From NCBI RefSeq assembly GCF_038002225.1, contig NZ_JBBOCA010000001.1:1054001-1118000 (forward strand): a stretch of DNA of 64,000 nucleotides, read 5' to 3'. The notes under the pieces are model-generated. The model made no database searches. It was not told the origin of the DNA and saw nothing but the letters and a program-made list of their open reading frames with translations. The position numbers and the translations under genes were made by a program. The stretch is from Paenibacillus sp. FSL R7-0204. GTDB taxonomy: Bacteria > Bacillota > Bacilli > Paenibacillales > Paenibacillaceae. Shown here piece by piece: positions 54,788-64,000 of the stretch (position 1 is its first letter; the number at the start of each line of letters is the position of its first letter).

Positions 54788-57442
54788 TTAAGCAGCCTGC
54801 TTCGCAGGCAGCAGACGGCGGATCAGCTTCGCCAGCTCCATCACTATGACTGCGCCTAGGGCGAGTCCGGTGGCGGTCAGCCAGTGGTTCATTCCGAACG
54901 TGGCAGGGATCGAGAAGATCTCTCTGACACCTGGCAGGACCGCAATGCCGTAGAAGGCGAAGCAGATCATGACTGCGCCGATTACATATTTGTTGCTGAA
55001 GAAGCCGGCCTCCACAGAGGTCTGGCTGTTGGAGCGGGCGGCGAAGGTCTGCAGGGTGCGCGCCAGAATCAGCGTGGTGAAGGCCATCGCAATCCCCATT
55101 TCATCCGAATGCTGCAGCCCGATATACTGGGAGATAATCACGGCAATCCCGATAAGCAGACCACGGGTGATCACTGCCTGCATCATCCCGCCTGCGAAGA
55201 TACCCTCGCTGATGTCCCGCGGCTTGCGGCTCATCACATCCGGCTCGGCTTTTTCCATGCCCAGCGCAATTGCCGGGAGGGAGTCATTCGCCAGGTTAAT
55301 GAACAACAGCTGAATGGCCGTGAACGGATTGATCCAGTCGAAGATCAGGGCGAACAGGATGGCGATAATCGCACCCAGATTGCCGGCGAACAGATAGGCG
55401 ATCGCCTTCTTAATGTTATCGAACACTGTCCGGCCAACGGCCACTGCATTGACAATCGATACGAAGTTATCATCGGTGAGGATCATGGCTGCTGAATCCT
55501 TGGCCACATCGGTTCCGCTGCCCATCGCAACCCCGATGTCGGCCTGCTTCAGCGCCGGGGCATCATTGACACCGTCACCGGTCATGGCGGTGATTTTGCC
55601 CTTACGCTGCCAGGCCCGGACGATCCGGATCTTGTTCTCCGGGGAGACGCGGGCATAGACGCCGATCTGCTCCAGCCTGCTGTCCAGCTCTTCGTCGGAC
55701 ATGGCATCCAGCTCCTGGCCGGTAACGGCGATCTCATGCTCCGCCATCAGCCCGATGTCGCGGCCGATTGCCTGGGCGGTGGTCTTATGGTCCCCGGTGA
55801 TCATAATCGTACGGATACCTGCTTTGTTCGATTCGGCGATAGAGCCGTATACTGCCTCGCGCGGCGGGTCAATCATCGCCGACAGGCCGACCAGAACCAT
55901 GTCATGCTCATCGTCTAGGCCCACCTCAGTCACCGTGTCCGGCACGTTCTTATAGGCATAAGCAAGCACGCGCAGCGCTCTGCTGGAGAACTGTTCGTTC
56001 GCTTCATTGAAGCACTCCAGGACCTCCAATGACAGCGGAACCTCCTGGCCCTCCAGCAGGACATGGGAACATCTGCTGAACAGAACATCCGGGCCGCCTT
56101 TGGTAAGCAGGGCCTTCTGTCCTTCGAACGTATGCAGCGTGGTCATTAGCTTGCGTTCCGAATCGAACGGCAGCTCGGCCTCGCGCGGGAAGTTATCGCG
56201 GATCTCGCGGTAATCCCTGTCCTTGTTATTACTGAAGGCAATCAGTGCTACCTCGGTCGGGTCGCCCAGCTCCTTGCCTTCTTCATTAATATTGGAGTCG
56301 TTACAGAGTACTGCGATATGCAGCAGCTTGCGGGCCTCTTCTGACCAGTCATCGGCCTTCAGCTTGAACTGCTCCTCCGGGCCTCCGGGAAGGAAATAAT
56401 CGACAACCGTCATTTTATTCTGGGTTAGTGTTCCTGTCTTGTCTGTACAGATGACGCTTGTTGATCCCAGTGCCTCTACAGCAGGCAGCTTACGGATAAT
56501 AGCATGCTGCCGGGCCATTTTGTTCGTGCCCACGGAGAGCACAATGGTTACGATAGAAGACAATGCCTCGGGAATAGCGGCAACGGCTACTGCTACAGCG
56601 AACATCAAGGCATTCAGGATGGCTTCGGTGGTGTCTACCGTGTCATTCGACAGCCAGACGCGTGCGGCCTGAATGGAGAAGATCAGCACAGACAGCAGCA
56701 GGACGGCGATCCCCAGCTTTTTGCCGAAGCTCTCCAGCTTGCGCTGCAGGGGCGTCTGCTTGGCTTCGGCACTCTCGATCAGCCCGGCAATCTTCCCGAG
56801 CTCGGTGCCGAGTGCCGTTCCTGTAATGACCAGTGTTCCCCGTCCATAGACGACCAGTGAGCCGCTGAAGGCCATATTGCGCCGGTCGCCCAGCGGAGCC
56901 TCCTGCTGGATAGGATCGGTATGCTTATCCACGGCTTCGGATTCGCCGGTCAGCATGCCCTCATCGATCCGCAGACTCCCGGATTCAATAATCCGTCCAT
57001 CCGCAGGCACATAATCGCCAGCTTCGAGGAATACGATGTCACCCCGGACCAGCTCCCTTGCCGGAATCGACAGTAAGGCCCCGTCCCGCATGACCTTGGC
57101 CTCGGGTGCGGACATTTTGCGCAGAGCATCCAGTGAGCTCTCCGCCTTCCGGGTCTGAACCACACTGATTACAGCATTCAGAATCAGCACCACGAAGATG
57201 ATGACGGATTCCATAATATGTCCCATTACGATCTGAACTGTTGCCGCGATGAGCAGCACAATGACCATAGGATCTTTGAAATTCTCCAGAAACAGCTTCC
57301 AGAGCGGGTCCTTCGCTTTGCCCTTCAACTCATTGTAGCCTTCCTTGGCCAGCCGGGTATCTACTTCAGCAGACGTAAGCCCGCTTGTGGAACTGTCGAC
57401 TTCTTTCAGGGTGTCTGAACTATTGCGGCGGTAATACTCCAT
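54788..57442 (-). CDS. P-type cation-transporting ATPase (Ca2+ type)
   Basis: An 884-residue type II P-type ATPase, probably a calcium exporter (PacL/YloB/LMCA1-like). The actuator has LTGESEAV, phosphorylation is at D334 in CTDKTGTLTQNK, the hinge is TGDGVNDAPALKQADIG, and M4 is VAAIPEALSSI: PEAL in place of the PEGL of SERCA and YloB. About ten membrane helices. The ATG at 57442 has AGGAG 10 bases upstream; a TTG at 57451 is too near its ribosome-binding site. Ion choice is inferred. Confidence 0.9.
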   Translation of the reverse strand: MEYYRRNSSDTLKEVDSSTSGLTSAEVDTRLAKEGYNELKGKAKDPLWKLFLENFKDPMVIVLLIAATVQIVMGHIMESVIIFVVLILNAVISVVQTRKAESSLDALRKMSAPEAKVMRDGALLSIPARELVRGDIVFLEAGDYVPADGRIIESGSLRIDEGMLTGESEAVDKHTDPIQQEAPLGDRRNMAFSGSLVVYGRGTLVITGTALGTELGKIAGLIESAEAKQTPLQRKLESFGKKLGIAVLLLSVLIFSIQAARVWLSNDTVDTTEAILNALMFAVAVAVAAIPEALSSIVTIVLSVGTNKMARQHAIIRKLPAVEALGSTSVICTDKTGTLTQNKMTVVDYFLPGGPEEQFKLKADDWSEEARKLLHIAVLCNDSNINEEGKELGDPTEVALIAFSNNKDRDYREIRDNFPREAELPFDSERKLMTTLHTFEGQKALLTKGGPDVLFSRCSHVLLEGQEVPLSLEVLECFNEANEQFSSRALRVLAYAYKNVPDTVTEVGLDDEHDMVLVGLSAMIDPPREAVYGSIAESNKAGIRTIMITGDHKTTAQAIGRDIGLMAEHEIAVTGQELDAMSDEELDSRLEQIGVYARVSPENKIRIVRAWQRKGKITAMTGDGVNDAPALKQADIGVAMGSGTDVAKDSAAMILTDDNFVSIVNAVAVGRTVFDNIKKAIAYLFAGNLGAIIAILFALIFDWINPFTAIQLLFINLANDSLPAIALGMEKAEPDVMSRKPRDISEGIFAGGMMQAVITRGLLIGIAVIISQYIGLQHSDEMGIAMAFTTLILARTLQTFAARSNSQTSVEAGFFSNKYVIGAVMICFAFYGIAVLPGVREIFSIPATFGMNHWLTATGLALGAVIVMELAKLIRRLLPAKQAA

Positions 57443-57651
57443 CAGGTACAAGCTCCTCTCCCGTTAGTGATTCTTTAGTCTGTATGGTCCAAATTTACGT
57501 TATATAGTATGACAAGTTTCAAGAATTTCAGCCTGGACGGCTGTTCTTAGATAATTTCTGAGAATTCTAATGAAATTCAAAGGAAAGTAGGGTATATTTT
57601 ATAAATATAAACTTTTTTTCTAAATTGAGGAATCGAAATGGAGCTGATTCC

Positions 57652-58326
57652 GTGAGGATTTTATTAGTGGAAGATGAGCAGAGACTTTCCGAAGCCTTAG
57701 TGTATATTTTGAATAAGAATAATATTACGGTGGATGTAGCGAATGACGGAATTATAGGTCAAGGTATGGCTGAGATGGGAGGGTATGATGTAATTGTTTT
57801 GGATCGGATGCTTCCTGGCAAGGAGGGAGTAGATATTTTGAAATATCTGCGCTCCATCCAAATTAAGACTCCTGTGATTATCGTGACGGCTAAAGATGCC
57901 GTGGAGTCCAGGGTAGAGGGACTGAATGCAGGGGCCGATGATTATCTGATCAAGCCATTCTCCGTGGATGAGTTCGTAGCCAGAGTACGGGCGCTCGGTA
58001 GGCGCTCTGAAGCTGCTTTTACAGACAATAAGGTCAAGATTGCCGCACTAACTTTTGATCCGTTGCTGGGTGAAGCTATCTGTGATTCTACTACTATAAA
58101 ATTCACACAAAAAGAGGCACAACTGTTGGATTTGCTTATCCGTAATCAAGGACATGTGCTGACCAAAGAACAAATCCTGGAGCGGGTCTGGGGATTCGAT
58201 ACTGACGTCGAGATGAGCAGCGTGGAAATCTATATCTATTATTTACGTAAGAAGCTGATCCCCAAGGCATGTGGAATTACCATTAATACCGTGCGGGGCG
58301 TGGGCTACTGCCTGAAGGAGGCCTAA
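57652..58326 (+). CDS. OmpR-family response regulator
   Basis: A 224-residue regulator: receiver with DEQR near the N-terminus, phosphoacceptor in VLDRMLPG (D51), and TA...KPF; winged-helix OmpR domain (TQKEAQLLDLLIRNQGHVLTKEQILERVWG). GTG at 57652 with GGAG 8 bases upstream; the frame runs back to 57625. One base separates it from the cognate kinase. Divergent from the ATPase with 209 bp between; ATPase control is possible but untested. Confidence 0.9.
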   Translation: MRILLVEDEQRLSEALVYILNKNNITVDVANDGIIGQGMAEMGGYDVIVLDRMLPGKEGVDILKYLRSIQIKTPVIIVTAKDAVESRVEGLNAGADDYLIKPFSVDEFVARVRALGRRSEAAFTDNKVKIAALTFDPLLGEAICDSTTIKFTQKEAQLLDLLIRNQGHVLTKEQILERVWGFDTDVEMSSVEIYIYYLRKKLIPKACGITINTVRGVGYCLKEA

Positions 58327-58327
58327 C

Positions 58328-59239
58328 ATGCTTCAAAAGGTCAGATGGAGATTAACATTTATTAATATCACAGTAATAGGCAGTATAGTGTTATTGTTCT
58401 CACTGGCGATTTACTGGAAATCACCCCGCAATCATGATGCTTTGTTTCCTTTGCTGTATAAATCACTTCCACTTCTCCTCATTACGTTACTTCTGGTATT
58501 TCTGGGGAGCTGGTTCATTGCTGGGAAAGCGTTGGTTCCGGCGAGAAAGGCATGGCAGAGACAAATTGATTTCACAGCGGATGCTTCGCACGAACTGCGT
58601 ACGCCAATCACTGTTATTCAGACGAATCTGGAGCTTGTGTTGGGCAACCCTGAGGAGACCGTTGAGAGCCAGAAAAAGTGGCTGGATAATATCTTCATGG
58701 AGAATAAAAGAATGACCCATCTGGTTAACGATCTACTGATGCTTTCACGTGCAGATGCCAATGAGCATCCCTTCTCCCTGGTGTGGATGGATCTGGATCA
58801 AGTTCTTCTTGAAGCGCTTATCCCTTTTGAACCTCATGCAGCTAATGCAGACGTTACCTTAGTTTTCGATCTTGAACCGAATACATACTGCTGGGGAGAC
58901 CCAGAGAAATTAAAGCAGTTAATCATTATTTTAATGGATAACGCTCTTCGTTACACTGACCGATCCGGCCAAATTACAGTTCAAATGGTCAAGAAAGACA
59001 AGACTGTAGAACTGTCAGTGGCCGATTCCGGTGTGGGAATAGAAGCGGAACATCTGGAGAAGATTTTTGACCGCTTTTACAGGGTTGATAAAGCCAGATC
59101 AAGAGACGGTGGGGGATCCGGTCTTGGGCTTGCTATCGCCAAGTGGATTGTGACGAAGCATCACGGACATATTCGGGCAGTAAGCAGCCCGGGGGAAGGG
59201 ACAGCTTTTCAAATAACTTTGCCGGTGGTTAGAACTTAA
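58328..59239 (+). CDS. Short-loop sensor histidine kinase
   Basis: A 303-residue histidine kinase. Two membrane helices (about 13-30 and 43-65) are joined by a loop of about 12 residues, so it is likely an intramembrane-sensing kinase. HisKA DASHELRTPI (H88), N-box LKQLIIILMDNALRYTD, G1 VADSGVGI, G2 GGGSGLGLAIAKW. Partner of the preceding OmpR regulator. Such short-loop kinases often sense membrane or antibiotic stress. Confidence 0.92.
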   Translation: MLQKVRWRLTFINITVIGSIVLLFSLAIYWKSPRNHDALFPLLYKSLPLLLITLLLVFLGSWFIAGKALVPARKAWQRQIDFTADASHELRTPITVIQTNLELVLGNPEETVESQKKWLDNIFMENKRMTHLVNDLLMLSRADANEHPFSLVWMDLDQVLLEALIPFEPHAANADVTLVFDLEPNTYCWGDPEKLKQLIIILMDNALRYTDRSGQITVQMVKKDKTVELSVADSGVGIEAEHLEKIFDRFYRVDKARSRDGGGSGLGLAIAKWIVTKHHGHIRAVSSPGEGTAFQITLPVVRT

Positions 59240-59257
59240 TGAAGCAGCTAAAGCGTC

Positions 59258-60013
59258 TTACAGAAGGCTGTTTTTTAATAGGTTGTAAGTTGCGTAGTTC
59301 CTTCTGGTCAAGGGTACCCTGTAATGACTGTCTGGATAGATAATTTCGTGATTTCCCGGTATAGAGGGGAACGGAATAACTGCTTGTATATGTATAATAT
59401 TGGCCAGATAGCTACGGTGGGGAATGAATATATTAGGAGAACATTGCTCTTTGATCTGCTCCAGATTCGTACTGGTCTCTATGACAGAATTATTGGCCAT
59501 ATAAATTTTGAATAATCGTTTGTCTGTCTTTTCTATAAATAAAATATGGTCTTCATTAACATCTATGTCGTAATATCGTTGTTTAATATTGATCAAATGT
59601 GCTTTTTCGTGTAGCAACTGGTTGAGAAGTCTTTGTTCATTAAGGTTGGTTTTGGCTTGCCTGAGAGCCTTGTCCAGTCGGGCTTCCTGTATAGGCTTGT
59701 TGATAAAGTCCACCAGATTCAGTTCAAATCCAATACTGTAATGTTCGGGCAAAAAAGAGTTTGAAACCACAATAATTTGCAGCGGAAATCCTTGTTTGAT
59801 TAGATTGCTGCAAGCGGATAAACCATCCATTCTGTCCAAAAGAATATCGGTAATAATGATATCAGGTTTGTACTTCATTACACTTTCCATTAATCTTGTT
59901 CCCGAGGAGACGCTATCCAGCAGATTGAGTCCTGCACCTAAGGCAGCCTGAATTAATTGTTTTCTTACATGATAGTCATCTTCTGCAACAATACAAGAAT
60001 ATCGTTCTTTCAT
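59258..60013 (-). CDS. LytTR-family response regulator
   Basis: A 251-residue regulator: receiver (1-125) with D56 in IIITDILLDRMDG as phosphoacceptor and KP near 107; helical linker; C-terminal LytTR DNA-binding domain (about 150-248, ILFIEKTDKRLFKIYM, NIFIPHRSYLANIIHI). AAGGAG is 6 bases before the ATG. Divergent from the large hybrid kinase gene, probably its output partner. Confidence 0.85.
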   Translation of the reverse strand: MKERYSCIVAEDDYHVRKQLIQAALGAGLNLLDSVSSGTRLMESVMKYKPDIIITDILLDRMDGLSACSNLIKQGFPLQIIVVSNSFLPEHYSIGFELNLVDFINKPIQEARLDKALRQAKTNLNEQRLLNQLLHEKAHLINIKQRYYDIDVNEDHILFIEKTDKRLFKIYMANNSVIETSTNLEQIKEQCSPNIFIPHRSYLANIIHIQAVIPFPSIPGNHEIIYPDSHYRVPLTRRNYATYNLLKNSLL

Positions 60014-60164
60014 GGCGATCTCCTTTTATAATTGAGAATCATATGAGTATTTTCAGTATATTTTATATTTTTGACAGAAAAAAGTCTATGAGTTATTTCT
60101 TAGCTATATTATTGGAAGGTACTTTAATAACCTATGAGCGGAGAAGCAGGGGGGGGTGTCTGGG

Positions 60165-63100
60165 ATGCTCAAGCATATGGTATATATTTGTGTGTTTATT
60201 TTTATCATTGTTTGTTTGGAAAATGGAGGATATTTTCTTGTTCATAGTAGTCATACCACTTCCTCTTTTGTAGTACTGGACAAGCCGGAGTACCGTCTTG
60301 GCGATTCCCCTTATGATGAAAGCGGAGTACCTGTGTGGACCTATCTGGACAAAACTCCGTGGGAGATTTCTAGCTCAACGTTCCTATCCAGAGCACGAGA
60401 AACAGAAGAACAGTATGTATGGTTTAAAATTAAACTTCCAGATGCAGCTTGGAAGCATCCTTATCTGTATATTTACCGGGTTCATGATAGGTTCGAAGTA
60501 TACTCTAACAATAAGCTGCAGTATGCTTCCAGTGATTTGAAGCCGTCTCAACAATCATCTGCCAGCTGGACTTCGCATTATATTGAATTAGATGAAGAAT
60601 TGCTGGGACACGATGTTTTTTTTCGTGTCAATTCAAATAGCCGACATCTTGGGTTTGAGCCCAAAATAATGATAGGCACTAATTCGAGTGTAATTAGAGA
60701 GCTTTTCTATGGGGATCTTGATAACTACGCGGCTGGTGTCATTCTAGGTTTTGTGGGTTTTTTGGCACTCTTCTTTTTTTTTCGATACAAAAAAGAACCT
60801 TCACTACTACATCTATCATTGTTTTCTGTAAGTGGTGGCATTATTGCTGTCACTGAGCAGGTGCAGACCCGTTTTTTGTGGAACACTCCGGTGCTGGATT
60901 CTTATCTCCATATTACAGCTATTTCTTTTATATGCGTTCCCTTTCTCTCGCTTGTAGAAATGATGTACCAGAAGCAGACGATTAAAAATAAAGTAATAAG
61001 AGTGTTAAAGCAAGGAGCTATTCTGCTGTTCTTTTTCGTAATCACATTGATGTGTTTTGATATGGAGCTACTGGACAGAATTAATTATCACATCTTGTTT
61101 TCTGTCTTTGTTTTTGTTGTGTTTTCAATTCTGAGTGTTACCTTGAGCCTTTCTCTAATCAAAAGAACAATGGATCAGGAATTGATTATATTAAGCTATG
61201 GCGTATTCGTATTTCTGCTAATCAATATGAAAGATCACATTGATCACCTCTTGCATTCTTTTATTTTTCTTCCGGGAAGAGGCATGAATTTGCAGCCTCA
61301 TCCGGTACAAATTTCCTTGCCCTGGTCCTTATTGTGTATGATGATGACTTTTTCCATATTTCTGTACAGACGCTTTTCGAAAATTTCTGATCAAAATAAG
61401 CTATATTTAATGAAATTAGAGGAGCAGAATGAGGAACTACGGGAATTGAATACCATGAAAGATGACTTCTTGTTCAAGACCTCCCATGCACTGCTTGCTC
61501 CTTTAAAAGGGATGATTGGGGTTGCAGATTCACTTATAGAGGGCAGAAGCGGCTATTTAGACGAAGTGATTAAAAAGAGCTTATCCATGATTGTGATCAG
61601 CGGGAAAAGGCTGACTAATCTCGTTGACGGAATATTGGACTTTACCAAGCTTAAGTATGAAATAACAACCCTGGATCGTAAGGCCATTTCGTTAAGAGAG
61701 ATAGCCGAACTGGTTATCCTTTCTTGTCGTACTCAGCTTCAGGGTAAACCAGTAAAAATTGCGAATAGGATTGATCCCAATGTTCCGCTTGTAGATGCGG
61801 ATGAAGGCCGTGTTCAGCAAATCATTTATTATCTAATCGAAACTGCTATTAAATCTACCAATTGGGGAAATATAGAGATTAGCTCGAAGGTAATCGAAGG
61901 ATATGTTCAGATTGAAATTCGGGATACAGGAGTGGGGATAACGCCGGAGAGGTGTGAAATCATCGAGAGCTGTGTAGAAGCGGATACCCAATTCTTTGCT
62001 GATGGAGGAGGCGAGGAAGTAGGTCTGGTAATCGCCAAACACTTGGTTCAATCCCACGGCGGCGACTTTCATCTCATCTCAGACCTGGGAGCGGGAACCA
62101 CCGTGATATTTACACTCCCCATCTTTTCGGAGCCTAACGGCTGTTCGGTTCACCTTCCTGAGGAAGGCATAGCTGCAGATACATATGATATGACGGACCC
62201 GGCTGCAGAACACAATCTGCCTAATGATGCTGGATATTCTCAGAAAACGTTTATTCTCATTGTTGATGATGAGCCAATTAATGCTCAAGCTTTGCTCAAC
62301 TTTCTGTCATCTGAGCAATATCTGGTTATGTTCGCATTAAGCGGGAGTGAGGCCATTGAGCTGATCAATAAAGGATTTGAGCCTGATCTGATTATATCGG
62401 ATATTATGATGCCGCAGATGTCAGGATTTGAACTCTCCCAACGATTGAGGCAGATGTATTCTCCTAGAGATCTGCCAATCATTATGTTGGCTTCCTCCAA
62501 TCTTGAGCAAGACCTGGCAAAGGGCCTGGATGCCGGAGTAAACGATTATTTAGTCAAACCCGTGTCAAAGCAGGAGCTGTTGGCACGTATAAAAATGCAT
62601 ACCCAGTTAACCAAGAGCAACAAAAATATAGAACTTATGCTATCTGAAAGAATAAGTAGAATCAGAAACATGTTAGATCATGCGGGACAAGGATTCTTGC
62701 AATTTGAAGACGATCTTCAGGTTCAAGCGGACTACAGCCGGGAATGCCTGGCGATATTCGGTTTTTCTATTGAACAGTATGATTTCCCCAGATTAATTTG
62801 CCCGCATCATGCGGAGAATCAACAATTTGTTAGGGATCTTCTTAAGAAGCTTTTTCATTCACAACTTAAAAAAAATCAGTTAGATACCTATCTTACCCTA
62901 TTGCCGGATACGTATGAAGTAGATGATCTGCTCTATAGAATTCAGTACCGGTTCTTTACTTGCAAACAGACAAATAAAAAGATTTGCCTAGTTACCATCA
63001 AGGACATCACCCAGCAACGATTGTTGGAGCAGCAGCTGGAAAAGGAACGGCAGCAATTGAGAATGATAGTACAGGTAAGAAGCAATCATAATCTCTTTTG

Positions 63101-63986
63101 TGATTATTTACAGCAATACCGTGAGTACTCCCTTTCTCTAAACTACCTGATTGAAGGCAGACACGAATTGTTGTTAGAGGAGGTGATGGGGATATATAAG
63201 ACCATACATACGTTCAAAGGATATTTTAAATCATTTCATATGCATACAAGTTCATCCAATATTTACGAGATGGAGAAACGATTATATGAATTCACAAGGA
63301 GAGCACATAAGGAGCAAGGCGATTTAACAACAATAATAGATGAATTGAAATTATTTGATACATGGATTCAGAAGGATATGGAGCTGCTTGAAGAAATTTT
63401 TGGGGAAACCTTCTTGGAGCAGGCGCATGTGTCTGGGAATGAAACAACAAGCTTAAAAAGTATTTCAGAGGTAACAGATTTAAATTCAAAAGAATTGTTA
63501 ACACTGGCAAGAGAAATTGGCAAGAACATAAATCCGTTAGTCGTTACAGGCGCGGATATTGAAATTAATGTGGACCTTCACCGCGGAATCTCACAAATCC
63601 TGACCCATCTGCTGCGAAACTGTATTGTGCATGGAATTGAGATTTCGGGTGAGCGGATAAGCAGGGGCAAGAGCCCTTACGGCACCATTCAATGTCATTT
63701 TTCACTACACCACGATAATGAAAGGCTTCACTGCATAATTATGGATGACGGACAAGGCATTCGAGAAGACTTAGTCAAAAATATTTTTGAAGAAGGTGTT
63801 ACAACGAGCTTTGGGCTGAATTCTTATGCTGGTCATGGGCTCGGGTTATCAGTAGTCAAAGAATTGATTGAACGGCTAAATGGTTCTATTACAGTGATCA
63901 CCGAACCGGGTGCAGGAACAGAAATGCTGATAGACCTTCCGTACCTTATTCATGATTATTCAAGGCGAAAGCTTAACGTATATTAA
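60165..63986 (+). CDS. Hybrid sensor kinase with 7TM sensor and CheA-like second kinase
   Basis: A 1273-residue protein. Order (residues from ATG 60165): membrane helix; extracytoplasmic domain (about 35-180); 7TM-DISM region (185-405); HisKA-like segment with H441 (TSHALLAPL); HATPase 1 (510-655); receiver (697-815, D746); PAS-like region (825-950); HPt-like segment with H1015 (IHTFKGYFKS); HATPase 2 (1120-1260). HATPase 1 is degenerate: the N-box Asn is Thr (YYLIETAIKST), G2 is EEVGLV, and the Glu after the phosphohistidine is Ala. HATPase 2 has an intact CheA-like N-box (HLLRNCIVHGIE), DDGQGI and GHGLGLSVV. Likely signals to the divergent LytTR regulator. GGGGGG precedes the ATG. Confidence 0.85.
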   Translation: MLKHMVYICVFIFIIVCLENGGYFLVHSSHTTSSFVVLDKPEYRLGDSPYDESGVPVWTYLDKTPWEISSSTFLSRARETEEQYVWFKIKLPDAAWKHPYLYIYRVHDRFEVYSNNKLQYASSDLKPSQQSSASWTSHYIELDEELLGHDVFFRVNSNSRHLGFEPKIMIGTNSSVIRELFYGDLDNYAAGVILGFVGFLALFFFFRYKKEPSLLHLSLFSVSGGIIAVTEQVQTRFLWNTPVLDSYLHITAISFICVPFLSLVEMMYQKQTIKNKVIRVLKQGAILLFFFVITLMCFDMELLDRINYHILFSVFVFVVFSILSVTLSLSLIKRTMDQELIILSYGVFVFLLINMKDHIDHLLHSFIFLPGRGMNLQPHPVQISLPWSLLCMMMTFSIFLYRRFSKISDQNKLYLMKLEEQNEELRELNTMKDDFLFKTSHALLAPLKGMIGVADSLIEGRSGYLDEVIKKSLSMIVISGKRLTNLVDGILDFTKLKYEITTLDRKAISLREIAELVILSCRTQLQGKPVKIANRIDPNVPLVDADEGRVQQIIYYLIETAIKSTNWGNIEISSKVIEGYVQIEIRDTGVGITPERCEIIESCVEADTQFFADGGGEEVGLVIAKHLVQSHGGDFHLISDLGAGTTVIFTLPIFSEPNGCSVHLPEEGIAADTYDMTDPAAEHNLPNDAGYSQKTFILIVDDEPINAQALLNFLSSEQYLVMFALSGSEAIELINKGFEPDLIISDIMMPQMSGFELSQRLRQMYSPRDLPIIMLASSNLEQDLAKGLDAGVNDYLVKPVSKQELLARIKMHTQLTKSNKNIELMLSERISRIRNMLDHAGQGFLQFEDDLQVQADYSRECLAIFGFSIEQYDFPRLICPHHAENQQFVRDLLKKLFHSQLKKNQLDTYLTLLPDTYEVDDLLYRIQYRFFTCKQTNKKICLVTIKDITQQRLLEQQLEKERQQLRMIVQVRSNHNLFCDYLQQYREYSLSLNYLIEGRHELLLEEVMGIYKTIHTFKGYFKSFHMHTSSSNIYEMEKRLYEFTRRAHKEQGDLTTIIDELKLFDTWIQKDMELLEEIFGETFLEQAHVSGNETTSLKSISEVTDLNSKELLTLAREIGKNINPLVVTGADIEINVDLHRGISQILTHLLRNCIVHGIEISGERISRGKSPYGTIQCHFSLHHDNERLHCIIMDDGQGIREDLVKNIFEEGVTTSFGLNSYAGHGLGLSVVKELIERLNGSITVITEPGAGTEMLIDLPYLIHDYSRRKLNVY

Positions 63987-64000
63987 AAAATTTCAAATAA

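Overview
The window is chromosomal DNA of a Gram-positive, spore-forming Firmicute, almost certainly Paenibacillus. The evidence is a Paenibacillus-type 16S rRNA, strong AGGAGG ribosome-binding sites, frequent GTG/TTG starts, and core synteny resembling the Bacillus subtilis kbaA-pdaB-rrn-tRNA-sigW-rsiW-cdaA-cdaR-glmM-glmS region, here interrupted by insertions.

Layout. 0-3.6 kb: kbaA and pdaB sporulation genes with a PPK2 polyphosphate kinase between them, a SpoIIM-family membrane protein and a small ORF. 3.6-10.6 kb: an rRNA operon in the unusual order 16S-5S-tRNA-Ile-tRNA-Ala-23S-5S, followed by a cluster of 12 tRNA genes and a terminator. 10.6-27.9 kb: a compact contractile phage-tail locus (PBSX/Xkd-like). 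It holds an ImmA-type protease and XRE repressor, an ArpU-like activator, tail terminator, sheath, tube, a tail-assembly chaperone with a -1 frameshift signal, tape measure, baseplate, three fibre genes, a DUF2313 protein, and lysis genes (M15 endolysin and holins). No capsid, portal, terminase, integrase or replication gene is present, so the locus reads as a tailocin (phage-tail-like bacteriocin).

28-31 kb: phosphoenolpyruvate carboxylase (ppc). 30.9-32 kb: a non-coding stretch of tandem and hairpin repeats. 32-39.8 kb: sigW-rsiW (envelope stress), cdaA-cdaR-glmM (c-di-AMP synthesis coupled to cell-wall precursor supply) and glmS behind a glmS self-cleaving ribozyme. 40-52.8 kb: an accessory region of small enzymes (P-loop kinases, AraC/SDR pair, VOC proteins, two methyltransferases) and secreted proteins or lipoproteins.

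52.9-57.4 kb: a KimA-type potassium importer, a likely target of the c-di-AMP made by CdaA, convergent with a P-type cation ATPase. 57.6-64 kb: an OmpR-type two-component system, then a LytTR response regulator divergent from a 1273-residue hybrid kinase. That kinase has a 7TM sensor, a degenerate first kinase core, a receiver, an HPt-like motif and an intact CheA-like ATPase.

Starts were chosen by ribosome-binding-site spacing. All functional names rest on motif and synteny recognition by eye, not on database searches.
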